The position numbers and the translations under genes were made by a program. DNA of 64,000 nt. It comes from Streptomyces sp. R302 (GTDB taxonomy: Bacteria > Actinomycetota > Actinomycetes > Streptomycetales > Streptomycetaceae). Positions 40,893 through 50,072 of this stretch are shown here, one piece after another (the first letter of the stretch is position 1; every line of letters starts with the position of its first letter). Location of the stretch: assembly GCF_012927245.1 (NCBI RefSeq), contig NZ_JABBGE010000009.1:62001-126000 (forward strand). The letters run 5' to 3'. The notes under the pieces were generated by a model. The model was given only the letters and a program-made list of their open reading frames with translations. It searched no databases and was not told the origin of the DNA.

Positions 40893-42710
40893 ATGAACGA
40901 TGCTGCCCCGGCGCCCACTCCCGCGCCCGCGCCCTCCCCCCGTTCCCGCGCCCGTGTCCGTGCCCCCGAGCTGATCGGCAAGGGCGGCTGGCTCAACACC
41001 GGCGGCGACGAGCTGACCCTCGCCGGACTGCGCGGCAAGATCGTCGTGCTGGACTTCTGGACCTTCTGCTGCATCAACTGCCTGCACGTCCTCGACGAGC
41101 TGCGGGAGTTGGAGGAGAAGCACCGGGACACGCTCGTCATCGTGGGCGTGCACTCGCCGAAGTTCGTGCACGAGGCCGAGCACCAGGCGGTCGTCGACGC
41201 CGTGGAGCGGTACGAGGTGCACCACCCCGTGCTCGACGACCCGGAGCTCGCGACCTGGAAGCAGTACGCCGTGCGGGCGTGGCCGACGCTCGTCGTGATC
41301 GACCCCGAGGGGTACGTCGTCGCCCAGCACGCGGGCGAGGGGCACGCCAACGCGCTCCGGACGCTGGTGGAGGAGCTGGAGGCGGAGCACGAGGCGAAGG
41401 GGACGCTGCGGCGCGGGGACGGGCCGTACGTGCCGCCGGAGCCTGTCGCGACCGATCTGCGCTTCCCGGGGAAGGCCGTCGTCCTGCCGGAGGGGAACCT
41501 GCTCGTCTCGGACACCACCCGGCACCAGCTGGTCGAGCTGGCCGCCGACGGGGAGACCGTCGTGCGGCGGATCGGCGGCGAGGGGGTGTTCCGCGAGCCG
41601 CAGGGTCTGGCGCTGCTGCCGGACGGGACGGTCGTCGTCGCGGACACCGTGCACCACGCGCTCCAGCGGTTCGACCCGGCGACCGGCGAGGTGGAGCGGA
41701 TCGCCGGTACCGGCAGGCAGTGGTGGCAGGGGTCGCCGACCTCCGGGCCCGCGCTCGACGTGGACCTGTCCTCGCCGTGGGACGTCGCCTGGTGGCGGGG
41801 CAAGGTGTGGATCGCCATGGCCGGCGTGCACCAGATCTGGACGTACGACCCCGCGTCCGGGACCGTCGAGGTGGCGGCCGGGACGACGAACGAGGGGCTC
41901 GTCGACGGCCCCGGCGCCGAGGCGTGGTTCGCGCAGCCGTCCGGGCTCGCCGCCACCGAGGACCGCCTCTGGATCGCCGACTCGGAGACCAGCGCGCTGC
42001 GGTACGTCGACACCGACGGGCACGTCCACACGGCCGTCGGCACCGGCCTCTTCGACTTCGGGCACCGGGACGGTGCCGCCGAACAGGCCCTCCTCCAGCA
42101 CCCGCTCGGCGTGACCGCCCTGCCCGACGGCTCGGTCGCGGTCTCCGACACGTACAACCACGCCCTGCGCCGCTACGACCCCGCGACCGGCGAGGTCACC
42201 ACCCTCGCGACCGATCTGCGCGAGCCCAGCGACGCGGTCCTCGTCGGCGGCGACATCGTCGTCGTCGAGTCGGCGCGCCACCGTCTGACCCGGCTGCGGC
42301 TCCCGGAGGAGGCCGTGCGGGTGGAGGCGGTCGCGCACCGCACGAAGCGCGAGGCCACCGACGTCGCTCCCGGCGCCTTCCGCCTGGACGTCGTCTTCCA
42401 GGCGCCGACGGGCCAGAAGCTGGACGAGCGCTACGGCCCCTCCACCCGCCTCCTGGTCTCGTCCACCCCGCCGGAGCTGCTGCTCTCCGGCGAGGGCACG
42501 GGCACGGACCTCTTCCGCGACCTGGAGCTGAACCCGGACCTCACCGAGGGCGTCCTGCACGTCTCCGCGATGGCCGCGTCCTGCGACGACGATCCGGCCA
42601 ACGAGTACCCGGCCTGCCACGTCCACCAGCAGGACTGGGGCGTCCCGGTGCGGATCACGGGAGACGGCGCGAGCCGCCTCCCGCTGATCCTCGCGGGGCT
42701 GGACGCGTAA
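40893..42710 (+). CDS. Thioredoxin-like protein with NHL-repeat propeller (NHLRC2-type)
   Basis: A 605-residue protein. Residues ~25-165 form a thioredoxin fold with LDFWTFCCINCLHVLDEL; the redox motif is C60-I-N-C63. Residues ~190-480 hold NHL repeats (KAVVLPEGNLLVSDTTRHQLVEL, PQGLALLPDGTVVVADTVHHALQRF, LGVTALPDGSVAVSDTYNHALRRY), a six-bladed propeller. A C-terminal domain follows. This matches NHL repeat-containing protein 2, known in bacteria and animals, with an unknown redox role. ATG 40893. Confidence 0.9.
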   Translation: MNDAAPAPTPAPAPSPRSRARVRAPELIGKGGWLNTGGDELTLAGLRGKIVVLDFWTFCCINCLHVLDELRELEEKHRDTLVIVGVHSPKFVHEAEHQAVVDAVERYEVHHPVLDDPELATWKQYAVRAWPTLVVIDPEGYVVAQHAGEGHANALRTLVEELEAEHEAKGTLRRGDGPYVPPEPVATDLRFPGKAVVLPEGNLLVSDTTRHQLVELAADGETVVRRIGGEGVFREPQGLALLPDGTVVVADTVHHALQRFDPATGEVERIAGTGRQWWQGSPTSGPALDVDLSSPWDVAWWRGKVWIAMAGVHQIWTYDPASGTVEVAAGTTNEGLVDGPGAEAWFAQPSGLAATEDRLWIADSETSALRYVDTDGHVHTAVGTGLFDFGHRDGAAEQALLQHPLGVTALPDGSVAVSDTYNHALRRYDPATGEVTTLATDLREPSDAVLVGGDIVVVESARHRLTRLRLPEEAVRVEAVAHRTKREATDVAPGAFRLDVVFQAPTGQKLDERYGPSTRLLVSSTPPELLLSGEGTGTDLFRDLELNPDLTEGVLHVSAMAASCDDDPANEYPACHVHQQDWGVPVRITGDGASRLPLILAGLDA

Positions 42711-42716
42711 GGCGGG

Positions 42717-44024
42717 TCAGCCCTCCAGGAAGGCGACCAGGGCGTTGGCGAGGAGGTAGGGGTCCTCGGCGCCGCAGAGCTCGCGGGCGCTGTGCATGGA
42801 GAGGATCGCCACGCCGATGTCGACGGTGGTGATGCCGTGGCGGGCGGCCGTGATGGGGCCGATCGTGGTCCCGCAGGGCATGTCGTTGTTGGAGACGAAC
42901 GACTGCCACGGCACGCCCGCCTTCTCGCAGGCGGCGGCGAAGAGGGCGCGGCCGGTGCCGTCGGTGGCGTACCGCTGGTTGACGTTGACCTTGAGGATCG
43001 GGCCGCCGTTGACGCGCGGGTGGTGCGTCGGGTCGTGCCGCTCCGCGTAGTTGGGGTGGACGGCGTGGCCGGTGTCGGAGGAGAGGCAGACCGTGCCGGC
43101 GAAGGCGCGGGCCCGGTCCTCGTAGGCGCCGCCGCGGGCGTACACGGAGCGCTCCAGGACGGTGCCGAGGAGGGGGCCCTGGGCGCCGGTGTCGGCCTCG
43201 GAGCCGTTCTCCTCGTGGTCGAAGGCGGCGAGGACCGGGATGTACGGGAGGTCCTCGCGGCCGGCGACCTCGACGAGCGCGGCGACGGCGGCGTGCACGG
43301 ACAGCAGGTTGTCCATGCGGGGGCCCGCGACGAGTTCGCGGTCGCGGCCGAGGTAGGCGGGCTTGTCGACGGCGTGGACCATCAGGTCCCAGCCGGCCAC
43401 GTCCTCGGCGTCCACGCCGGCCTCGCCGGCGACGAACTCGATCAGGTCGCCCTCGTGGACCTCGCCGGTGCCCCACACGGGCTGCATGTGGCGCTGGCGG
43501 TCGAGCTTGAGCCCGTCGTTGGCGGAGCGGTCGAGGTGGATGGCGAGCTGCGGGACGCGCAGCAGCGGCCGGTCGACGTTGACGAGGCGGTGGCCGCCGT
43601 CGCGGAGGGTGAGGCGGCCGGCGAGGCCGAGGTCGCGGTCGAGCCAGGTGTTGAGGAGGCTGCCGCCGTAGATCTCCACGGCGATCTGCCGCCAGCCCTG
43701 CGTTCCCATGTCGGGCTGGGGCTTGACGCGCAGGTTGGGGGAGTCGGTGTGCGCGCCGACGATCCGGTACGGGGTGTGCGGGGCGGCGCCCTCGGGCACG
43801 TACCAGGCGATGATCGCGCCGCCGCGGGTGACGAACTTCCCGCCGCTCGTCCCGTCCCACGCCGCGGTCTCCTCGACCCGGCGGAAGCCCGCCTTCTCCA
43901 GCCGGTCCGCGGCGTTGGCCACCGCGTGGTACGGCGACGGGGAGGCCGCGAGGAAGGACATCAGGTCATCGGTGTGTCCGGGCCCGAAGGGTGCGGACGC
44001 CGGTCGGGAAGCTGCGCTGCTCAT
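42717..44024 (-). CDS. apeB: M18 family aminopeptidase (ApeB/aspartyl aminopeptidase)
   Basis: A 435-residue dinuclear metallopeptidase. Metal ligands and catalytic residues are in VGAHTDSPNLR, AGPRMDNLLSVHA, FDHEENGSEADTGAQGP, SSDTGHAVHPNY and VDIGVAILSMHS near the C-terminus. Members form dodecamers and cleave N-terminal acidic and other residues. ATG 44024 has TAAGGT 6 bases upstream on its strand and no clear ribosome-binding site, so it is probably leaderless. It is convergent with the NHL protein gene. Confidence 0.9.
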   Translation of the reverse strand: MSSAASRPASAPFGPGHTDDLMSFLAASPSPYHAVANAADRLEKAGFRRVEETAAWDGTSGGKFVTRGGAIIAWYVPEGAAPHTPYRIVGAHTDSPNLRVKPQPDMGTQGWRQIAVEIYGGSLLNTWLDRDLGLAGRLTLRDGGHRLVNVDRPLLRVPQLAIHLDRSANDGLKLDRQRHMQPVWGTGEVHEGDLIEFVAGEAGVDAEDVAGWDLMVHAVDKPAYLGRDRELVAGPRMDNLLSVHAAVAALVEVAGREDLPYIPVLAAFDHEENGSEADTGAQGPLLGTVLERSVYARGGAYEDRARAFAGTVCLSSDTGHAVHPNYAERHDPTHHPRVNGGPILKVNVNQRYATDGTGRALFAAACEKAGVPWQSFVSNNDMPCGTTIGPITAARHGITTVDIGVAILSMHSARELCGAEDPYLLANALVAFLEG

Positions 44025-44226
44025 ACGCCCACCTTACGGTGACCCCTCTCCACCCCCGGGCCCGGTCGGGAGCCCCGACGCCCGTACCCCGACGCCCCCT
44101 TCGGGACCTCGGCCCACGGAGCCCGTACCTCCGCCCGCGGAACCCGGCGAGTGAGCCGAAGGGGCGCGTCGGGGCCGTGAGCCCGGCTTCGGCGCCCCGG
44201 AGGCGGACCGAGCCTCCAAAAAAGGG

Positions 44227-44264
44227 GGAACGGCCCGCCCCCCTCCCCGGGGACGGGCCGTTCC
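44227..44264. terminator. Intrinsic terminator downstream of the acyl-CoA dehydrogenase gene
   Basis: GGAACGGCCCG (44227-44237) pairs with CGGGCCGTTCC (44254-44264), with a partly paired C/G-rich loop. It lies about 30 bases past the stop codon at 44297. Confidence 0.8.
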
Positions 44265-44296
44265 AGTAAGGACGTGGTGCGTTCGGTACCGGAGTA

Positions 44297-46126
44297 CTAG
44301 AACGCGGCCTCGTCCAGGTCCATCAGGCCGCCGTCGACGCCGTCGGCGAGGAGGCGCTCGGTGGAGACGCCGGGCAGGACGTTCGCGGCGAAGAACTTCG
44401 CGGCGGCGATCTTGCCCTGGTAGAAGGCGACATCCTTGCCGGTGGCGCCCGCCGCGAGCTTCTCGGCGGCCACGGCCGCGCCCTTGAGGAGCAGGTAGCC
44501 GACGACGACGTCGCCGGAGACCATGAGCAGGCGGGTGGTGTTGAGGCCGACCTTGTAGATGTTCTTGACGTCCTCGCCGGTGGCGGTGAGGTCGGTGATC
44601 ATCCGGCCGACGATCGCCTCCAGGTCGACGGCCGCCTTGGCGAGCGCGTCGCGGGCGTCGGCCAGCTCCTCGCCGCCGGTGCCGACCGCGAGGAACTTCT
44701 TGATCTCCTCGGACAGCGCGTTCAGGGAGGCGCCCTGGTCGCGGACGATCTTCCGGAAGAAGAAGTCCTGGCCCTGGATGGCGGTGGTGCCCTCGTAGAG
44801 GGTGTCGATCTTGGCGTCCCGGATGTACTGCTCGATCGGGTACTCCTGCAGGAAGCCGGAGCCGCCGAAGGTCTGGAGCGACTGGGCGAGCTGCTCGTAG
44901 CCCTTCTCGGAGCCGTAGCCCTTGACGATCGGCAGGAGCAGGTCGTTCAGGCCGATGAGGGCCTTCGCGTCCTCGCCCGCGGCCTCCTTGAGCTGGATCT
45001 CGTCCTGCACGGTGGCCGTGTAGAGGACGAGGGAGCGCATGCCCTCGGCGTACGCCTTCTGCGTCATCAGCGAGCGGCGGACGTCGGGGTGGTGCGTGAT
45101 GGTGACCTTGGGCGCGGCCTTGTCCATGAAGTTCGCCAGGTCGGTGCCCTGGACGCGCTCCTTGGCGTACTCCAGGGCGTTGAGGTAGCCCGTGGAGAGG
45201 GTGGAGATCGCCTTCGTGCCGACCATCATGCGGGCGAACTCGATGATGAGGAACATCTGGCGGATGCCGTCGTGCTTGTCGCCGATGAGCCAGCCCTTGG
45301 CGGGGTGCTTGTCGCCGAAGGTCATCTCGCACGTGTTGGAGGCCTTGAGGCCCATCTTGTGCTCGACGTTGGTCGCGTAGGCGCCGTTGCGGGCGCCGAG
45401 CTCGCCGGTCTCCCAGTCGAACTCGTACTTCGGGACGAGGAAGAGGCTCAGGCCCTTGGTGCCGGGGCCCGCGCCCTCGGGGCGGGCGAGGACGTAGTGG
45501 AGGATGTTCTCCTCCATGTCGTGCTCACCGCTGGTGATGAAGCGCTTGACGCCCTCGATGTGCCAGGAGCCGTCCTCCTGCTGGACGGCCTTGGTGCGGC
45601 CGGCGCCGACGTCGGAGCCGGCGTCGGGCTCGGTGAGGACCATCGTGGAGCCCCAGCGGCGCTCGACGGCGATCTGCGCGATCTTCTTCTGCGCCTCGTT
45701 GCCCTCGTTGTAGAGGATGCCGGCGAAGGCCGGGCCGGAGGAGTACATCCAGATGGCCGGGTTCGAGCCGAGCAGCAGCTCCGCGTAGGCCCAGATCAGG
45801 GAGCGCGGGGAGACCGTGCCGCCGATCTCCTCGGGGATGCCGAGGCGCCAGTACTCGGACTCCATGAAGGCGTTGTACGACGCCTTGAAGGTGGCCGGGA
45901 CCGGGGCGGTGTTGGTCTCCGGGTCGAAGACCGGCGGGTTGCGGTCGGCGTCGGCGAAGGAATCGGCCAGCTCGTTCTCGGCGAGGCGGCGGATCTCGTC
46001 GAGGATGCTCTTGGCGGTGTCGACGTCCATCTCCTCGAACGGACCGGTGCCGTACACCTTGTCGCGGCCGAGCACCTCGAAGAGGTTGAACTCGATGTCG
46101 CGGAGATTCGACTTGTAGTGCCCCAT
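44297..46126 (-). CDS. Acyl-CoA dehydrogenase (long DmdC/FadE-type)
   Basis: A 609-residue FAD enzyme of the extended ACAD class. The N-terminal region (GHYKSNLRDIEFNLFEVLG) and C-terminal extension (IGRMITDL to YLLLKGAAVAAEKL) are typical of the long actinobacterial type. The FAD/substrate motifs MVLTEPDAGSDVG and RFITSGEHDME and the catalytic-glutamate region DTLYEGTTAIQGQDFFFRK are present. It dehydrogenates acyl-CoA at C2-C3 in beta-oxidation. ATG 46126 follows GGAG at 8 bases. Two TACYCACSGGTA repeats in its promoter suggest repression by a TetR-type fatty-acid regulator. Confidence 0.92.
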   Translation of the reverse strand: MGHYKSNLRDIEFNLFEVLGRDKVYGTGPFEEMDVDTAKSILDEIRRLAENELADSFADADRNPPVFDPETNTAPVPATFKASYNAFMESEYWRLGIPEEIGGTVSPRSLIWAYAELLLGSNPAIWMYSSGPAFAGILYNEGNEAQKKIAQIAVERRWGSTMVLTEPDAGSDVGAGRTKAVQQEDGSWHIEGVKRFITSGEHDMEENILHYVLARPEGAGPGTKGLSLFLVPKYEFDWETGELGARNGAYATNVEHKMGLKASNTCEMTFGDKHPAKGWLIGDKHDGIRQMFLIIEFARMMVGTKAISTLSTGYLNALEYAKERVQGTDLANFMDKAAPKVTITHHPDVRRSLMTQKAYAEGMRSLVLYTATVQDEIQLKEAAGEDAKALIGLNDLLLPIVKGYGSEKGYEQLAQSLQTFGGSGFLQEYPIEQYIRDAKIDTLYEGTTAIQGQDFFFRKIVRDQGASLNALSEEIKKFLAVGTGGEELADARDALAKAAVDLEAIVGRMITDLTATGEDVKNIYKVGLNTTRLLMVSGDVVVGYLLLKGAAVAAEKLAAGATGKDVAFYQGKIAAAKFFAANVLPGVSTERLLADGVDGGLMDLDEAAF

Positions 46127-46186
46127 GGCGACGGCTCCGTAAAGATCGGGGAGGGATTCCTCGTGCACCGAGGGCCACCCGCTTCC

Positions 46187-46234
46187 TACTCACGGGTAGC
46201 GCACTCTTCTCTACGATGATGCTACCCACCGGTA
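46187..46234. promoter_or_regulatory. Two near-identical operator-like repeats in the acyl-CoA dehydrogenase promoter
   Basis: TACTCACGGGTA (46187-46198) and TACCCACCGGTA (46223-46234) agree at 10 of 12 positions and are each partly palindromic (TAC...GTA). They are spaced 36 bases apart, about 60-110 bases upstream of ATG 46126 and before the divergent SseB-like gene. Confidence 0.55.
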
Positions 46235-46270
46235 ATAAGAGCAACCCCCGGCGGGCGATCTGTGACGCAG

Positions 46271-46276
46271 TAGGCT
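46271..46276 (+). promoter_or_regulatory. -10 element of a probable leaderless promoter
   Basis: TAGGCT ends 8 bases before ATG 46285 of the SseB-like gene, which has no ribosome-binding site. Confidence 0.5.
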
Positions 46277-46284
46277 CCTGATCC

Positions 46285-46797
46285 ATGTACGGCTACGAGC
46301 AGAATCCGGGCGCGCAGCAGCAGTACGGGCCGCCTCCGCAGGGGCAGTACGCACCGCAGGGCGGCATGCAAGGGGGCATGCAGGGCGGTGTTCCCGGCGG
46401 GTACGGCCAGCAGCAGGCGCCGCTCTACCCCGAGCCCTCGCCGCCCTCCCTCGCCGACGCCGTACGCGCCTTCACCACCGGCACCATGGCCGCCGAGGAC
46501 TTCCAGCAGATCTTCGCGAGCTCGAAGGTCTACTGCCCGCGCGGCGACAACCCCGGCTTCCTCGCCCTGCACAACACCCAGCAGCCGGTGATCCCCATGT
46601 TCACCACGCTGAAGGGGCTGCGGCGGTACGCGGGCAAGGAGTCGAAGTACTTCGTGATCACCGGCGCCGAGGTGATCGACCTCCTCCCGACCGGCTACGG
46701 CTTCGTGCTCGACATGGAGGGCGACCACCGGATGGTCTTCGACGCGAAGGCCGTGGAGCAGATGGTGGACTTCGCGATGCGGCGGATGTACGGCTGA
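46285..46797 (+). CDS. SseB N-terminal domain-containing protein
   Basis: A 170-residue protein. The first ~50 residues are a Gln/Gly/Pro/Tyr-rich disordered tail with MQGG repeats. The C-terminal part (LADAVRAFTTGTMAAEDFQQIFASSKVYCPRGD, AYAGKESKYFVITGAEVIDLLPTGYGFVLD, DHRMVFDAKAVEQMV) matches the SseB-domain fold common in Streptomyces. Its function in Gram-positives is unknown; the type III secretion link of the domain name does not apply here. It is divergent from the acyl-CoA dehydrogenase gene. Confidence 0.8.
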   Translation: MYGYEQNPGAQQQYGPPPQGQYAPQGGMQGGMQGGVPGGYGQQQAPLYPEPSPPSLADAVRAFTTGTMAAEDFQQIFASSKVYCPRGDNPGFLALHNTQQPVIPMFTTLKGLRRYAGKESKYFVITGAEVIDLLPTGYGFVLDMEGDHRMVFDAKAVEQMVDFAMRRMYG

Positions 46798-46820
46798 TCC
46801 GGTCTGGACGTACGCGGGGG

Positions 46821-46846
46821 CGCCCGGGAGGAATTCCTCCCGGGCG
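46821..46846. terminator. 26-bp perfect palindrome, terminator after the SseB-like gene
   Basis: The 13-base arm CGCCCGGGAGGAA is followed directly by its exact complement (46834-46846), an uninterrupted palindrome 24 bases past the stop at 46797. As RNA it would form a stem with a small loop. Confidence 0.8.
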
Positions 46847-46948
46847 TTCCGCGTTCCGGGTGGCAGGAAGTTCAGCATTCAACTAAAGTGAGGTTGTGAG
46901 GACAGGCCGCGAAGGCCGGCCCTCAGGTCGCACGAAGGAGGTCCCGCC

Positions 46949-47911
46949 ATGCCCGCCGTGACTGTCGAGAACCCGCTCACCCTGCCGCGCGTCGTCGCCC
47001 CGGCCGACGCCGCCCCGCGCCCCGTGCTGGCCGTCACCACGGCCCCGCAGGGCTTCGAGGGCGAGGGCTTCCCGGTCCGCCGGGCCTTCGCGGGGATCAC
47101 CTACCAGTACCTCGACCCGTTCATCATGATGGACCAGATGGGCGAGGTGGAGTACGCGCCGGGCGAGCCCAAGGGCACCCCCTGGCACCCCCACCGCGGC
47201 TTCGAGACCGTCACCTACATCGTCGACGGCACCTTCGACCACCAGGACTCCAACGGCGGCGGCGGCACCATCACCGACGGCGACACCCAGTGGATGACCG
47301 CCGGCTCCGGCCTCCTCCACATCGAGGCCCCGCCGGAGTCCCTCGTCGTCTCCGGCGGCCTCTTCCACGGCCTCCAGCTGTGGGTGAACCTGCCCGCGAG
47401 CGACAAGATGATGGCCCCCCGCTACCAGGACATCCGCGGCGGCCAGGTCCAGCTGCTCACCTCCCCCGACGGCGGCGCGCTGCTCCGCGTCATCGCCGGC
47501 GAGCTCGACGGCCACCAGGGCCCCGGCATCACCCACACCCCGATCACGATGATCCACGCCACTCTGCGCCCCGGCGCCGAGATCACCCTGCCCTGGCGCG
47601 AGGACTTCAACGGCCTCGCGTACGTGATGGCCGGCCGCGGCACCGTCGGCGCCGAGCACCGCCCGATCCACCTCGGCCAGACCGCCGTCTTCGGCCAGGG
47701 AGGCTCGCTGACCGTCCGCGCCGACGAGAAGCAGGACTCGCACACCCCGGACCTGGAGGTCGTCCTCCTCGGCGGCCGGCCCATCCGCGAGCCCATGGCC
47801 CACTACGGCCCCTTCGTGATGAACACCCAGGCCGAACTCCGCCAGGCCTTCGAGGACTTCCAGGCGGGCCGCCTCGGCACCATCCCGGCCGTCCACGGCA
47901 TGGGCGAGTAG
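46949..47911 (+). CDS. Pirin family protein
   Basis: A 320-residue bicupin. The N-terminal cupin has the metal-binding residues in GTPWHPHRGFETVTYIVDGTFDHQDS and GSGLLHIEAP, and the pirin C-terminal domain includes FNGLAYVMAGRGTVGAE. Bacterial pirins bind iron; some have quercetinase activity or modulate central metabolism enzymes such as pyruvate dehydrogenase. ATG 46949 follows AAGGAGG at 8 bases. It has its own promoter region after the SseB-like terminator. Confidence 0.92.
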   Translation: MPAVTVENPLTLPRVVAPADAAPRPVLAVTTAPQGFEGEGFPVRRAFAGITYQYLDPFIMMDQMGEVEYAPGEPKGTPWHPHRGFETVTYIVDGTFDHQDSNGGGGTITDGDTQWMTAGSGLLHIEAPPESLVVSGGLFHGLQLWVNLPASDKMMAPRYQDIRGGQVQLLTSPDGGALLRVIAGELDGHQGPGITHTPITMIHATLRPGAEITLPWREDFNGLAYVMAGRGTVGAEHRPIHLGQTAVFGQGGSLTVRADEKQDSHTPDLEVVLLGGRPIREPMAHYGPFVMNTQAELRQAFEDFQAGRLGTIPAVHGMGE

Positions 47912-47996
47912 CCGGAGACCAGGAGCATGACGGGGCGTCGCCCGGACGGCCCGTCATGTCCGCGTTTCCCGCACAATGGTGTGATCTTATGGGCGG

Positions 47997-49064
47997 GTGC
48001 AGACCAGTCGAGCGCCCCTCCTCCCCGAGCCCGCCCGCAAGCTCGCCGCCTGGTGCGCCGTGGCGCTGCTCGTCGCCGGGGTCGCCGCCGTCTTCATCTG
48101 GCTCTGCGTGGTCTTCAAGGCCGCCGTGACGCCGGTGCTGCTCGCCATCCTCGGGACGGCGCTGCTCGGACCGCTCTACCGGCGGCTGCTGCGGATGAAG
48201 GTGAACAAGTCCCTCGCCGCCGCGATCACCGTCCTCGCCGTGCTCCTCGTCGTCGGCGGAGCCACGTACATCGTCGTCGCCGCGCTGATCGAGACCGGCG
48301 ACCAGATCCTCGCCTCGCTGCGGCAGGCCGCCGTCGACATCGCCGAGCACTTCGGGGCCGCCGGGACCTCCCTGGCCGACCTCGCCGAGAACGCCAAGAC
48401 CCTCCTGGAGAAGTTCGGCGGCACCGCCGCCTCCGGGGTGATCTCCGGGCTCAGCGTGGTCGGGCAGATGCTCGCCACCGCCGTCCTCGCCCTCCTCCTG
48501 ATCTTCTTCTTCCTCCGCGACTCCGACCGGGCCGCGGGCTCCCTGCGCTCCCTCGTCCCCGCCGCCACCGGCGACACCGCCGAGGCGATGGCCCGCCGCG
48601 CCTTCGAGGCCGTCGAGGGCTTCATGCGCGGCACCACGCTCGTCGCGCTCGTCGACGCCGTCCTCATCGGCATCGGCCTGCTCGTCCTCGACGTGCCCGG
48701 CGCCGTCGGGCTCGCCGCGCTCGTCTTCGTCACCGCCTACATCCCGTACCTCGGCGCCTTCCTCTCCGGCGCGGTCGCCGTCCTCGTCGCCCTCGCCGAC
48801 CGCGGCTTCGTCATCGCCCTGTGGGTCCTCGGCGTGGTCCTCGCCGTCCAGGTCATCGAGGGCAACGTCCTCCAGCCGATGGTCCAGAGCCGCACCGTCC
48901 AGATGCACCCGGCCGCCGTCATGCTCGCCATCACCGCCGGCGCCTCCGTCGCCGGCATCCTCGGCATGCTCCTCGCCGTCCCCCTGACGGCCGCCGCCAC
49001 CGGCATCCTCGGCGAACTCCGCGCCCGGTACGGCACCGGTACGGCTCCGGAGAAGCCCGCCTAG
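47997..49064 (+). CDS. AI-2E family transporter (PerM-like)
   Basis: A 355-residue polytopic membrane protein with about 8 helices: three at the N-terminus (AAWCAVALLVAGVAAVFIWL, TPVLLAILGTALLGPLY, LAAAITVLAVLLVVGGATYIVVA), a soluble insertion (residues ~95-150) and a C-terminal bundle containing YIPYLGAFLSGAVAVLVAL and EGNVLQPMVQSRTVQMHPAAVM, the family signature. The AI-2E family includes exporters and Na+/H+ antiporters; its substrate here is unknown. GTG 47997 has TCTTAT 6 bases before it and no ribosome-binding site, suggesting a leaderless transcript. It is convergent and overlapping by 4 bases with the MBL gene. Confidence 0.88.
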   Translation: MQTSRAPLLPEPARKLAAWCAVALLVAGVAAVFIWLCVVFKAAVTPVLLAILGTALLGPLYRRLLRMKVNKSLAAAITVLAVLLVVGGATYIVVAALIETGDQILASLRQAAVDIAEHFGAAGTSLADLAENAKTLLEKFGGTAASGVISGLSVVGQMLATAVLALLLIFFFLRDSDRAAGSLRSLVPAATGDTAEAMARRAFEAVEGFMRGTTLVALVDAVLIGIGLLVLDVPGAVGLAALVFVTAYIPYLGAFLSGAVAVLVALADRGFVIALWVLGVVLAVQVIEGNVLQPMVQSRTVQMHPAAVMLAITAGASVAGILGMLLAVPLTAAATGILGELRARYGTGTAPEKPA

Positions 49065-49873
49065 ACCGGCGCGCCGCCCGGCTCGAAGGACTTCAGCATG
49101 GCCTCCAGGGCGGCCTGGTCCGGGCCGACGAAGGGGTCGGAGTCCGGCGCGGCGGCCAGGGTCTCCAGCATCCGGTCCGTCATCCGCACGGCGGGCGGCA
49201 GATGGGTGCAGAGCACGATCTCCGGGTTCGTCTCCCGCAGCGGTGCCAGGGTCGCCCGGTACTTCTCCGGGTCCACCAGGTGCACCCACGGGCTGTCGAG
49301 CGTCGCCCACAGCAGCTGCGCGGCCCGCAGCTCCTCCGGCTTCAGGTCGCTCGCGTGCCCGCTCTCGGCGAGCTCGGCCGTCGGCATCGGCCCGCCGAAG
49401 CAGTCCGAGCTGAAGGCGATCCGGGTGCGGTCGTCGTAGAAGCCGACGGTGGCCGGATTGTCGAAGAGCGGCGGCCGGAAGGCGTGCAGGGCGCGGTCGC
49501 CGACGTCCAGGGACTGCCCCGGGTTGAGGAAGTACACCCGGTCCATCGGCAGCGGCCGCTCGGTCGTCATGATGCCGAAGCCGAGGAAGGTGGTCACCAC
49601 GCGCGCGTGCGGGGCGGCCTCCAGGAGGTCGAAGATGCCGCCGGTGTGGTCGCGGTCCGGGTGGGAGAGCCAGATCCAGCGCACGTCGGCGGGGTCGATC
49701 ACCCTGGCGAGCGCGGCGAGGAAGTCCCGGTCGTCGAGCGAAAGGCCGGTGTCGACGACGACGGGTTCGGCGGCGGTCAGTACGTAGGCGTTGACGGGGA
49801 TGTGCCCGATCCCCGGTATTTCCAGGCTGTCGGCCAGGACGGTGGTGTCACTGCCGACCTTGTGGGTGTCCAT
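49061..49873 (-). CDS. MBL-fold metallo-hydrolase (flavodiiron/ROO-like beta-lactamase fold)
   Basis: A 270-residue metallo-beta-lactamase-fold protein. The metal-binding motif is IWLSHPDRDHTGG, with further ligands probably in FSSDCFGG and CTHLPP. The first histidine of the classic HxHxDH is changed (HPDRDH), as in flavodiiron-type domains that bind a di-iron site. It lacks a flavodoxin domain. The substrate is unknown. ATG 49873 follows GGAG at 8 bases. It overlaps the AI-2E transporter gene tail-to-tail by 4 bases. Confidence 0.85.
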   Translation of the reverse strand: MDTHKVGSDTTVLADSLEIPGIGHIPVNAYVLTAAEPVVVDTGLSLDDRDFLAALARVIDPADVRWIWLSHPDRDHTGGIFDLLEAAPHARVVTTFLGFGIMTTERPLPMDRVYFLNPGQSLDVGDRALHAFRPPLFDNPATVGFYDDRTRIAFSSDCFGGPMPTAELAESGHASDLKPEELRAAQLLWATLDSPWVHLVDPEKYRATLAPLRETNPEIVLCTHLPPAVRMTDRMLETLAAAPDSDPFVGPDQAALEAMLKSFEPGGAPV

Positions 49874-49951
49874 GGCGTGCTCCGTGGTCCCCCCGACGGC
49901 CGTACGACACCAGTCTCCGCCGTACGGGGAGACCTTGCGCGCCGGAGGGGT

Positions 49952-50046
49952 ACGGGCTCCGCCGCCGGGGGCCACGCGCGCGTGCGGCCTGCGGAGCTCA
50001 GCCGCCGGGGGGACGGGCTCCGCCGACGCGCGCCACGCGCGCGTGC
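49952..50046. repeat. Imperfect 34-bp direct repeat in the 199-bp gap
   Basis: The 34-base unit at 49952-49985 (starting ACGGGCTCCGCCG, ending CACGCGCGCGTGC) recurs at 50013-50046 with three substitutions. It lies between the MBL gene and the phosphatase gene. The self-complementary GCACGCGCGCGTGC-like ends could form hairpins and may act in transcription termination of the upstream minus-strand phosphatase gene. Confidence 0.65.
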
Positions 50047-50072
50047 CGTCGTCCCTGGAGGCCTTCGCGTCC

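Noticed and set aside
39312..42626. Extension of the DUF11-like gene up to 42626
   Set aside because: The upstream part is antisense to the NHL/thioredoxin gene; the signal peptide begins right after ATG 40727.
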